This document shows, piece after piece, positions 42,257 to 52,100 of a DNA stretch of 64,000 nt. Numbering within the stretch: position 1 is the stretch's first letter; each line of letters opens with the position of its first letter. The DNA comes from Pilatotrama ljubarskyi (taxonomy: Eukaryota > Basidiomycota > Agaricomycetes > Polyporales > Polyporaceae). A model generated the notes under the pieces. The model saw only the letters and a program-made list of their open reading frames with translations. It did not search any database and was not told where the DNA came from. The position numbers were made by a program, and so were the translations under genes. The DNA lies in assembly GCA_022385805.1 (NCBI GenBank), contig MU277698.1:1-64000 (forward strand). The letters run 5' to 3'.

Positions 42257-42684
42257 TTACTGTTTGCATGAAAGTTGTCACATGACACTTTGCCTCTCCA
42301 GACTGCATCCCAAATGTCAAAAAATCATTGCAGCTCATAGAGCTCATGAAAATGAACACTTTCATTTTCCATGGAGGAATCAAATTATATGCTATTTTCT
42401 GTGTGCAGTTTTGGATGGACACTGGGGCTGAGATGCTCCAGATCAGAAATTGAGCCTGACTCATTGTAGCTGAGGCCAATAAAACCATAGTATGCCATTC
42501 AGCATACTTTCTGGTCATTTCTCCACGCTTTTTATATATACCTCAAAGCAGAAAATTCCTATAAACTGACTGCAATAGAAATCAAGATTTCTGAAGGACT
42601 CTGTACTGAGCTACCAATTTTTCTAGGAGGGAGGCCACAGGCGAAGCCAATTTGGTCATGTGACAACTATTCTGCAAATGGTAA
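42257..42684. mobile_element. MITE family A, copy 3
   Basis: 428 bp, TA on both sides (42255-42256, 42685-42686), TTACTGTTTGCATGAAAG... ends. Closer to copy 2 than to copy 1 by eye. Confidence 0.85.
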
Positions 42685-42849
42685 TAATGTTGGCCGGCAT
42701 GGGGGTTGTCATGGTGCAGTAGTGTTAGGACTGTGCGGATTACGGAGCTCCACAGTATGAAGTCAGAGATGGTGCAGAGATCAGAGTACACACAGGGAAG
42801 GACTTCTGCGAAGCTACAGTGACGGCCAAAAGTCATGCCCCACCCCCCC

Positions 42850-43560
42850 ATTATTGCAAGATCTCATACATGTTGAACTTCCAGGGTTGCGTACTGGCCA
42901 TACATGGTCCAGAGGTCACACAGTGGCTGTGCTTCACAGCAGGGACGTTCCTACTTACTGTATGTGGTTTTCTTTTGTTCTTTGCACCATCCTTCCCTTC
43001 CAGACACTTCTGGACTTCTCCAGTGCATTCTACGCTGTTCCGGATCCCTATGGACTCGTCTAGATAGTTTTAGTCGATGGTGCGACACTTACACCATCCT
43101 CGCACCATCGTCTTACTCATTGTATGCTAGATCACATGCCCTCCTTTCTTCGCTTACTCATGCATTCTCTGGACTTGTATATAAGGAGGACATTCTCTGC
43201 CCCTGCTCTTCAGTATTTCGCTCACAGACTGAAGAGTAAGTACTACATATCTATGCCTACATATATGGTTTACTTACCAAGTATTTGTAGCTCTCTTTGT
43301 GCGGCTTACAGGTACTTGATCTATGCAATAGAGTCTTTCGCTCACAGACTGAAGACTCTCTTTGTGCGGCTTACAGTCGTGCTCTGCCTTCCAGGTTCAG
43401 AGTTCATCAATACATGCCCTGGCTAGTCACACATCTGTATATGATATTATTAATGTATGCCTGTGAACATTCATCTTGCACTCATTGCTGAGGCTGCAGC
43501 TCTGAACGGGGTGCACAAAATGTGGGGGCTAATTGTAGCGCCCGCAGGTGAAGCGCAGCT
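42850..43560. other. Probable retroelement remnant in the Tc1 5' region
   Basis: About 700 bp longer than expected before the transposase ATG. It has a TATATAAG at 43178-43185, two direct repeats (TTTCGCTCACAGACTGAAG at 43217 and 43336; CTCTCTTTGTGCGGCTTACA at 43291 and 43357), and a GTGGGGGC tract followed by TGTAGCGCCC near 43531, as at a polypurine tract/LTR junction. Boundaries are not resolved. Confidence 0.35.
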
Positions 43561-44303
43561 CTCTCAACCTTGAGCTCAGCTTTCTCCACTACCATTCAGT
43601 CACTGTACATATTGCACTTCAGAATCTTCACTGTCATCCTCTCTTCTGTCTGCTCTTCACACATGGTTGCTCTATCCTGTCTCAAACGTGCCAAAATCCT
43701 CTTCCTTCGCAACCCTCCCTCTGGTGACCCCATGTCCATCAGTGCCATCACTCGCAAACTCAAATGTGACCGCAAGACTGTCCAGCGAACCCTACGAACA
43801 TTTGCAGAGACAGGCAACCTCCACTATCAAAGACCTCGCTCTGGTCGGCCACACATTCTCAGCCTTCGGGACGTCGATCATCTCGAGATCATGATCAGCC
43901 AAGGCGAAGCTCTCAACGCTACTGATGCCCAATGCAAGGCAGCTCCGCAGGCCTCTGCCTGGACAATGCGTAGATACCTTTTGGAGAGGGAGCTGAATGG
44001 CAGGGTATGCCAGGCAAAGCTGTATCTCTCCAAGCTCAATGAGAGGGAGCGGAGCATTTGGGCGCAGGACATGGCGAAATGGGACCTCCAGAAGCTGAGG
44101 CTCATCATCTTCTCAGATGAGTGCAAGTTCGATCTCTTCGGTGGGGATGGGAGGCAGTGGTGTCGTAGAAGAGTGGGCGAGGCATACTTGAATTGGAATC
44201 TGAAGAAGACAGTTCAGGGAGGGGGAGGAAGTTTGATGGTCTGGGGCTGCATTACCTTGAAGGGTGTCGGACACCTGCACAGAATTGACAGGACCATGGA
44301 TGC

Positions 44304-44944
44304 TGTTACATCCTGTGCACCCACCTTCTTCTCCGGTTTAACTACGCATTTTCCGGACCTAACTCAGGACTCATTTCCCCATTCTGACTTCACTACATTC
44401 TCCCCATACTTGTACTCCGCTTTTTCGGAGTTTTACTCCGCATTTTCGGACCACAACTCCGCATTTCTGGACTACAACTCCGCATTTTCTCCGAAGTTCA
44501 GTCTTATGTCTCAGATTGCGCGATTCCTTCACAATAGCCTTATTGTCTTCATCCCGGAACCCCTCTTCCGTCCTTCTCCTTATTGTTTGCGTTCACAATA
44601 AGGCTTACTTCTATATATACCGAGCTGGTATGTCATAGCTACTCAGTTCGGATACTTGTTGCACTTCTTGTCATCGCCATGATCCTGCAATTAACTTGTG
44701 TCTTGTCCTCAATTCCGCTCCTTGTCTCCAAGTCCGCTCCAACTCTGGGACGTACTCTGCTCCAACTCCAGATGTACTCCACCCCCATCCTCTAGTCTGA
44801 AATCGAGGACATCCTAGAAGGTTCTCAGGCGTGTTGCTAATAGCTTCGCGGAAGTCCTCACCCTTGCTGTGCCTCCGTCCGGATGTTCTCAACTCCGAAG
44901 TCCGCACCCCCAACTCCAGACTTAACGTCAGCACGTCCCTAACA
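44304..44944 (+). mobile_element. Solo LTR (family L1) inside the Tc1 transposase
   Basis: 641 bp, TGTTACATCC...CGTCCCTAACA, perfect 5-bp duplication GATGC (44299-44303, 44945-44949). Sense TATA CTATATATAC near 44611. Same family as 24935-25554. Confidence 0.95.
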
Positions 44945-45142
44945 GATGCGAAGAAGTACTGTGCCATCCTCGAGGAATCGCTCCTGGGTACACTTCAAGA
45001 CTATCATCTTTCCCCCCACTCCTTCATCTTCCAGCAAGACTATGATCGCAAGCACACTTCCAAGCTCGCCCAGCAGTGGTTCGCTGATCACAGCATCCTC
45101 ATTCTCCCCTGGCCTTCATCCTCTCCTGACATGAACATCATA

Positions 45143-45828
45143 CTATCACTGCACCAGAGTTGCACAGGCAACAGAGTTGCACAATCGGCACTCTTACTCA
45201 ATTATCTCGCGCTCCCGTAGCATTTACGCCTCACAAATTGGCACGAGTATGCTTCTACATAGTATAGACCTTTCTGTGAAGTTTGGAAGGCTCACGATGA
45301 GGGATGCCCTTATAATGACCCCGAAAGCAACTGTAAAACGGTATCCTCCACGCTGATGGCTCTCGCTTCACGCCCGGCCGCATCCGCAGGCCTTCGTAAT
45401 TGAGGATTATATGGCTCTGTACTTTATTGACATCTCTGGGTGCTTCCGACTTTTTTCCTGCACGGTACGCACCTTCCGCGGCGCAAACAAAGGTGGGGGG
45501 GAGGAAGAGCGTGACAATTCTGGCTCGCTTCTCTGTCAGAGTGTGAATCAGAGCAGTAACCGAGCAGGAGCCAAGGCGGTACGGCCAGTCGGGGCACGAA
45601 TGCGGCACGCAGGCGCCGGTGACTTTCCGTGACATTTCTATGCATCTCTGTTGCGACCATTGTCGACTTCCTAGACATTGCCCTCTCCGGTTTGGAGAAT
45701 TAAAAAATACAGAACCGCGGAGAGAAGACATTTTCCAATGTACCCTGAACGAATCACACCTTCCCGTTGAATTTTGGCCGAGATTTTTGAATTAGAAGCC
45801 AGATTGTGCAACTCTGGTGCAGTGATAG
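45143..45828. mobile_element. MITE family D inside the Tc1 transposase
   Basis: 686 bp between TA dinucleotides (45141-45142, 45829-45830), perfect inverted ends of about 23 bp beginning CTATCACTGCACCAGAGTTG. A 158-codon minus-strand frame inside (45255-45731) has no recognisable domain. Confidence 0.9.
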
Positions 45829-46808
45829 TAGAACATGTCTGGAGTGAGATCAAGTGCTGTGTACGAGCTCGCCGTCCTTTTCCCTGCAACCTGGACGAGC
45901 TATGGACGATGGTTCAGAAGAAGTGGTATGGACTTGATACTCCTTTCATTCAAAAGATTTACAATTCCCTTCCTGAATGTATCTATACCCTTTGCTGCCA
46001 TGGTGGTAAACATACTCATTCTTGAATGATTTGTATCCTTCTTATTCAGTAATCACACAATTTTAGTGAAATGGGAAGTGGTCTCAGTGCAAATTCATGC
46101 CTTTATTCAGGAATAAGAGGCTATCAAACCTTGTTCATTGGATTTTGTGAAAGCTTCTAGTGTACACTGCATATGTGCAGAAATGCAAGAGAAATAATCA
46201 GGCAGTGACTATGTACTCAGGCTGACAAGTTTGAACCGGGGGGTGGGGCATGACTTTTGGCCGTCACTGTATTAACAACGCATGGATTCATGACAAGTGT
46301 CCTCAATTTTGGATAGGAGTTGACTCAGGAATGGGTCCAGAGTTGGGTACCAGACCTTGAAGTTTGGGGTACGAACAAGATCTCCGGAAGGGAGGATTGG
46401 GAGGAACGAAGACGAAATGAGGTAACGAGGCGAGATACTGACAGAGGTTAAGTCAGATCAGACTTGACAGAGTATGACCGGCCTTGAGGCGGAAGTCGGA
46501 CAAGAAGGACAGAGTTGAGCAGATGAGTTGATATACGAGATATCTGAACTGAGTATCTACTACATTTCAGAGCAGTATAAATAGATAAGGTGCTTATTGT
46601 TTTTGTACATAATAAGAAAGGCGGAATAGGAAGGAGTAAGAGTGGAATACAAAAGTAAGGTGTAAAGACAATAGACCTACTGTGAAGAGAACGAACATGA
46701 GGTGATGGTGCAATAGCAGCATGATCGAGTACGGAGTACAAGACTGGAGTACGGTGAAGTTTGGCAGAGCTCGGGTGCAGACTGTGAGTTCAAGCACAGT
46801 ATGTAACA

Positions 46809-47281
46809 AACAGTAAGTACAAAGCCAAATTCGAGCACGTACATGTATTCAACCAGTGACACGATGAAAAGTGAATGTCATAACTTGTAGCTCCCGATAA
46901 CTCCGCCCAGACGGCAACGGCTCGTTCCTTCAAGAGTGTGAGTTATATTATTTCCAATTGACCTGCTGGCTTTACAATGTTCTGTCATGTAGCAACAGAT
47001 ATGCAGGTTATGTTCACATACTGTTATGGCCTCTGTGCCTGTGATCTTGTATATCCATTATCTGCAGAATGACTGTTGCATACTGCTTCCCTCTCCCAGT
47101 CTCACTCAATTATAGCGCTGGCTGCACTGATCCAAATACATTGAGAAAAGCTATACTTGGCTAGCAGAGAAGGTACAATTGGCCAGATTTGATATCTCTA
47201 GAATTGTGATAACAAATTCAAAAGATTTCATGTTTGCAATGGTACAATCGAGTATGTGTTTACCATAATGCTTATTTCATA
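46809..47281. other. Unassigned spacer
   Basis: AT-rich; nothing supportable seen. Confidence 0.3.
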
Positions 47282-47482
47282 TGAGATACTCACAAGATAC
47301 TGATAAATTCTATACCAAAAATTCACACAGTGGTCAGGTGGGTAAGACATCTGTCTTGACCAGTAAGACATGTCCCTTCCAGACTAAGGTGTATAATTAG
47401 ACCAAGTCACTAGTAAGACCCTTGCCAGAGAAGTCTGCAAGACGCAGGCAGGCCAGAGACACCTGCGTAATTTGCTGATGCA
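47282..47482 (+). repeat. 200-bp dispersed repeat, copy 2
   Basis: Same orientation as 27546-27745; both contain GTAAGACATCTGTCTTGACC and AAGTCTGCAAGACRCAG-like text. It is the last repeat before gene space. Confidence 0.75.
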
Positions 47483-47895
47483 TGGCTTCCTAGTATGCAG
47501 TCTGGTGTGCACTTTTGCTGATGTGCATCATTATCAATAGCACAAGAATGTATTGCTTTCTTTGCTATTGCTTTGTCCGAAATAATCTGCCCCGAGGTTA
47601 TCTGAAGCTAAATCCGATCTGTGTTTTGGCGGTGTCTCCAAGGTGTGCAAGTGATGCAAGGCATGCTGACCATTGACAGCCGCCAATACTTGCATTCCTT
47701 TCATGACTTCTTATATGGTAATTTCGGGCCTTGGAAGACTACGGCTAGAATCCCGACGGCCGCAGGGACGCGGTCACATGATTCGGGGCGTTGTTGAAGG
47801 CGCTGACGGGTGCGGAGGCGACGGTGGACTTGTGTCTCTGGGCCATCGCTGCGAGTGCTGTCGTGTTAGTCTTGCAAGACACTGGCTCCTGCTCT
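47483..47895. promoter_or_regulatory. Boundary and upstream region of the first host gene
   Basis: Base composition rises in GC from about 47.7 kb. No TATA box is evident before the ATG at 47896. No other gene is seen. Confidence 0.35.
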
Positions 47896-49989
47896 ATGCC
47901 ACTTCTTGGAGCGACAGTCGAGGCAAGCCGCGAGAAACGCATCGAGCGGCAGCAGGCCCGCTTCAGATACCGCGGCGGGTGCGTCCTCCCTCTCCCTCTC
48001 CCACCACCACCACCACCGCCCTTCGCCTCACACAGCCCGACCATCAGCATATTTCAGCCTTCCGAGCACAATGCTCTCCTCGACATCCTCCTCGCTCGCG
48101 GCGTAAACGGCGAATCGCCTTCCCGAGCCAACTCACCCAGGCGATCACGCAGCCGCTCCGCCTCCCCCGCCCGCAAAGTACAGGCTTCACGCCCTTCAGC
48201 AGACGGTCCCCGGCAAGCCGCACCACCGAGGTCCTCCAGACAAGCTCGGGGGAAGGGGACTGCCCAGCAGCGAGCGGTGGGTGAAGAGGGCGCATACACC
48301 GACCACCAGGGAGACGACACAACCGCAGGTGCGTTCAACGCCCTCTGCATTTTAGCTGCCACGAACCCTCCGTAGCAGGCCCATCTAAGCTGACCGGCCA
48401 CGCCAAGTCTGAGCGTGCCGCCAAGCTTACCGCGAACAGCCAACGATCCCAGTCCGGTATGTGTCCATCCTGTGGCTAGTGCGTCTGGCGGCCTACTTCC
48501 CCTCATCGTGCCTGTCGCCCCTAGCCACACACACCTCGAACAACGATTCTGAAGCCGCCATCACGGGAACATCAAAAACCGGTACGTATACAAGCTATCG
48601 TATCCGTGACACCTATCCATATGTCCATTGTAGCGACCAGGAAATCCAAGGCGCCTCAGAAGAGCACTATTACAGCGAATGACCTCCACGTGTCCGGTGC
48701 GTCACCATGCGATCGGCGTGCATGCGCGTCGCCAACTCTTTTCGTACATCTCAGAATCGGCGCCCAAACGACAACGTGCCGCGAAGCGCAAACCTCCCTC
48801 TCCGCTCCTATCACCAGAGCCAGCGCCCGATGACGGGGTACCCAGCGACGACGAGCCCCTTGCTCCCAGGAAGAGAGCCCGGACCAAACTGTCCGCCACC
48901 TCTAGACCCAATGCCACCACTACAAAGACGCGCGCGCCAGCTGCAAAGGGTAGTGGCGGCAGCAAGCAGCGCGCAGAACCGAGGCCCGCCAAGTTGCTCA
49001 ATCGTAAGACTACCCAGTACCGCCTTCGATCTGCTGATTCCAAGACAAATGTATCAGACAGGGCGAAGAAAGCCGAGCAGAACAACTCCGGTGGTGCGTC
49101 CAACGACGTAGATGAGGGGGTCGTCAGGACGCGTAAAGCACAACCATCCGGAGGGAAGCTATCCGACAAGGGGAAACACAAGGCAGTGAATGCGGTGACC
49201 GTTGCACTCGCAGAAGGTACGGACGTCGATACCTGGGGAGCCCACCGAGACTCGACGCTCACCAACTCGTCCGCTCAGAAGAGCCCAAGAAACACGCAAG
49301 TAGGAAGGGTGCGCAAGTCCAAAAGACCACTGTCAAGCCGAGATACGTTCCTCAGCCTGCAGACGATAGCGACGCGGAACCAGCCGCAGGGCCCTCGTCC
49401 AAGTCGCAGAAGAAGAAACATGCGCTGCCAGCTGTCGAAGATTCTCGCCCTGACATGGTTCGGAAATCCCGTTTACCCGCTGGCGGAGAAATCCAACCGG
49501 CGGCACACGTAACAAAGCTCCTCAGCAACGGAGAAGAGGACTTGGAAACGCCTCCGACGCATCGCAAACAGCCACGAGACGATCCCTCATCCCCCGACGT
49601 TCCACTTGCGAGAACGTCGAGAAGTGGTGCAAAACGGCGACCCCCAGAAGCCTCGTCGACACTGAGCGATGAGGAGGCTGAGAGCGATCCCCCTGCACCT
49701 GCAAGGAAGAAGCGCAGATCGCACGAAGACAGGGCTGAGCATAAGCCCACAGGTGAAGAACCTTCCGTCAAGGGGCGCCAGCCAAGACAAGCGAAGCACC
49801 CGCCACGACCGGACAGCCCAGCACGCATTGCCTCGCGAACCAAGGCTCCGTAGGTGGCAATTGTTCTATACAAGGATAGTGCACTCATGTTTACCTAACA
49901 GACCGATCCTTGCTCCAAAGGGTACCAAACTGAAGCCCAAACCGAAGGTTAGCCGTCTTTCATTCAATATGCCAAGCTCCCTCACCTAG
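47896..49989 (+). CDS. Basic, low-complexity nuclear-type protein (unrecognised)
   Basis: Eight exons: 47896-47978, 48036-48328, 48376-48456, 48525-48581, 48634-48696, 48755-49216, 49279-49849, 49902-49989. All introns are 47-68 bp with GT...AG ends and keep frame; the last one (GTAGGT...CTAACAG) skips a TAG and gives a tail LKPKPKVSRLSFNMPSSLT. The most ordered part is N-terminal: REKRIERQQARFRYRGG followed by IFQPSEHNALLDILLARG, which looks like a conserved motif although I cannot name it. The rest is Ser/Pro/Lys/Arg-rich, with several NLS-like clusters (PKRQRAAKRK, PRKKRARTK-like, ARKKRRS). A chromatin or nuclear role is a guess. It is the first host gene next to the transposon cluster. 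Confidence 0.65.
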
Positions 49990-50237
49990 CATTTTATGCA
50001 GCCTCGCATGTCGATGTTTCCCGCCCCTCCGGTGGACGAGGATAGCGACACAGATCCTATAGATTTCCTCTCATGAGATGAGACACGCTCATCCCATGCA
50101 TATTGTGAATATCCGCATTGTAGCATAGTCGTTTCACCAGCGCAGTTCTTGGACACGCAGTCTACTCGCATTCAGCACGCTTCCCGTCATACCCGGTGTG
50201 TGAAGAGTCCGAGCGATAAACGATAGATTCTATCAGG
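49990..50237. other. Convergent 3' intergenic region
   Basis: Short region between two genes that end toward each other; no gene. Confidence 0.4.
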
Positions 50238-50793
50238 TTATACAGCCTTGGGATGGACGATACCCGTAGCCGCGGGCAATACTGCATCCTCGTCCCTCCC
50301 TTCGTGCACGTCTTAGCGGGGGGTATGTTCACAACATCCAAGGGATACACACCTTCGTAGAACTTCTGCAGGAAGGTGCGCTGAGGACGACCCCTCGGGG
50401 CGAGTAGGATGCCCATGATGTGGTCTAGTTGCTTCCAGCAGTTCAGAGTCTCCTGGTACTCCTGACGACCCTTCTGGATGAGGACGTCGATGACGCGGGT
50501 GTCGGTCACGTAGCGGTTCTCTTCGAAGTGTGCGCGGATACAGTGGCGGACATAGGCGGGGGTGACGTTGAGTGCGTACAGCGAGCAGATCTCCGGAGCC
50601 TGAAGCGATAAATATTCGGATACGCGTTTGAAGGAAAGGCAGGATGCGGTGAGTTAATGGGTCAGTGAGGACCGAGCCGGAGACGCACGCTGCGGTACCA
50701 GTCGCGGTAGAGTTGGATGACGCGCTTGCGGGCCTCCTCCGGACTGCTGGAAATGGCGGCAGACCGCGCGAGCCGTGCGGGGATGGTCGACAT
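50238..50793 (-). CDS. NDUFA6: NADH dehydrogenase (complex I) LYR subunit, NDUFA6/B14
   Basis: Accessory subunit of mitochondrial complex I that binds the acyl carrier protein through its LYR motif. Three exons on the minus strand: 50689-50793 (35 codons from ATG), 50353-50599 and 50238-50299 (TAA), introns 50600-50688 and 50300-50352. About 137 residues, the usual size. The LYR motif is in VIQLYRDWYRS near residue 28; conserved features include the EICSLYALN, VRHCIRAHFEENRYV and FLQKFYEG segments. The short N-terminus has no long presequence, as is normal for this family. A divergent promoter of about 220 bp is shared with the PDAP1-like gene. Confidence 0.9.
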
Positions 50794-51014
50794 CGGAGGC
50801 GAGCTGGACGTTGTGGGAGAGAGCGAGCGGAGGGCAGACGGCGACGTCGGGACTGAACGCCTGCGCACGTGACTACAGCCCTCGAGAAAGGCTATTCTAC
50901 TTTGAGCGATATATTGATACAAGGACAGCGACTACCACGACCCGCACCAGCACACATCGCGCTACTTATCGTCTCCCATCATCTCCTCCGTCCGAATAAC
51001 CACCAGCAATCGAG
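50794..51014. promoter_or_regulatory. Divergent promoter region between NDUFA6 and PDAP1 genes
   Basis: 221 bp separate the two ATGs. No TATA box is evident. Confidence 0.5.
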
Positions 51015-51996
51015 ATGGGCAGAGGCACCTTCAAGCAGAAACGCGGCGGAGGCAGAAAGTACGTCCCCTCTCACCTCCGATCGTCTCTCGATCTGACCTC
51101 GCCGCCTCTTCAGCTTCAGGTACATGTCGGAGCGTTGACTCGCAATCGTTCACGTCGCTGACTAGATCTTTCTCTACAGCAAGAACCTCGTCCTTGACGA
51201 GAACGGTACCGCCGTAGCCACCGACAAGTGGTGCGCCTCTCCCGCCACCACTAACCTCTCGCCTCCCATTGGCTGATCACTCTTCCGCCGTCATCAGGGC
51301 TCCCCGCGGCAGACGCAGCGAAGGCGACGACGATGACGATGATGAGGAGGAGGAAGAATCTGAGGAGGAGAGTGAAGAAGAGAGCGAGGAAGATGCTGCC
51401 GCCCCCGCCGGCGCCACCAGCGCGCAACAAGAACTCACTCGTGCCGAGCGCCGCGAGCTGAAGAAGAAGAAGGCCCAGGCCAAGCAACAAGCCAACGGAG
51501 AAGATGGGGAAGAAGACGAGGATGAAGATGGCCTCCTCGCTAACCCCAACATCACTGCGGGCAAGAGGCTCAACATCTCCGACCTCAGTGCTCCGCGCGA
51601 GCTCACGCGCAGGGAAAGGTTTGCGTCTCGCTACAACTCGCAGTAGCGCTGTGGCTCACAAGTCTACAGGGAGGAGAAGGAGAAGAAGGAGGCAAAGGAA
51701 CGTTACTGGAAGGTGCACATTTTCTCGAGACATCTGTGTCTGCATGCACGTGCTGATTTTGTATCTCGTAGCTGCATGAGCAAGGCAAGACAGATCAGGC
51801 CAAAGCAGATCTCGCTCGTCTCGCCAAGATCCGTGCAGAGCGTGAGGCTGCCCAAGCTAAGAGGAAAGCCGAAGCCGAAGGTACGTCTGGGCCAGGTCCA
51901 CTCGCTCCTTCATGTAATCATGACTTGGCCACAGCGAAGGCTGCGGAGATCGAGGCGAAGAGGAAGGAGCAGATGGCAAAGGGCAAACGGTCCTGA
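51015..51996 (+). CDS. PDAP1: PDAP1/PP28 family casein-kinase-substrate phosphoprotein
   Basis: Homologue of the 28-kDa heat- and acid-stable phosphoprotein, a small conserved eukaryotic protein of uncertain function. Six exons: 51015-51058, 51180-51230, 51298-51618, 51668-51710, 51771-51880, 51935-51996 (TGA). It starts MGRGTFKQKRGGGR. The middle is highly acidic (runs of Asp and Glu with Ser, good CK2 sites), then NPN and an ISDLSAPRELTRRER segment. The C-terminal helix KERYWKLHEQGKTDQAKADL with LARLAKIRAERE is the family signature and is Lys/Glu/Ala-rich. The 121-bp first intron is the longest here. The gene converges on the PPR-like gene, with about 100 bp between their stops. Confidence 0.88.
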
Positions 51997-52100
51997 GCGT
52001 CGTTCCACCCAATCCTGTACTACTATTACAACGGTCCCACGCATGTATCTTTGTATCACTACAGCGACTTTATCGATGTCTCTGCAGAACAACGTGCTGC

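Larger units (their letters stand above)
43663..46023 (+). pseudogene. Tc1-like transposase in three pieces
   Basis: ATG 43663. Pieces 43663-44303, 44950-45142 and 45831-46023 (TGA). The N-terminus has a helix-turn-helix and a basic segment (SISAITRKLKCDRKTVQRTL; RPRSGRPH). Triad: Asp in IIFSDECKF, Asp in FQQDYDRKHTS, Glu in the junction NII-EHVW created when the MITE is excluded; 34 residues separate the second Asp and the Glu, i.e. DD34E. The pieces join in frame once one TSD copy is dropped at each insertion (GATGC for the LTR, TA for the MITE). Without those insertions no stop is seen, so the gene was probably intact when hit. Confidence 0.85.
42817..46269 (+). mobile_element. Tc1-like (DD34E) transposon
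   Basis: Perfect inverted ends of about 33 bp beginning CAGTGACGGCCAAAAGTCAT, flanked by TA (42815-42816 and 46270-46271), the classic Tc1/mariner target. It encodes one transposase, split by a solo LTR and a MITE. A further retroelement remnant may lie in its 5' part. Confidence 0.9.
42723..46808 (-). mobile_element. Solo LTR (family L2) split by a Tc1-like element
   Basis: Left part 42723-42816 (TGTTAGGACTGTGCGG...GCGAAGCTA) and right part 46270-46808 (...GTATGTAACA) together match the L2 LTR at 24471-25654 in inverted orientation; the join TA is where the Tc1 element inserted. No clear target duplication for L2. Confidence 0.7.

Noticed and set aside
45255..45731. 158-codon minus-strand frame inside MITE D
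   Set aside because: No domain, and it fills a non-autonomous element with perfect TIRs; likely chance.
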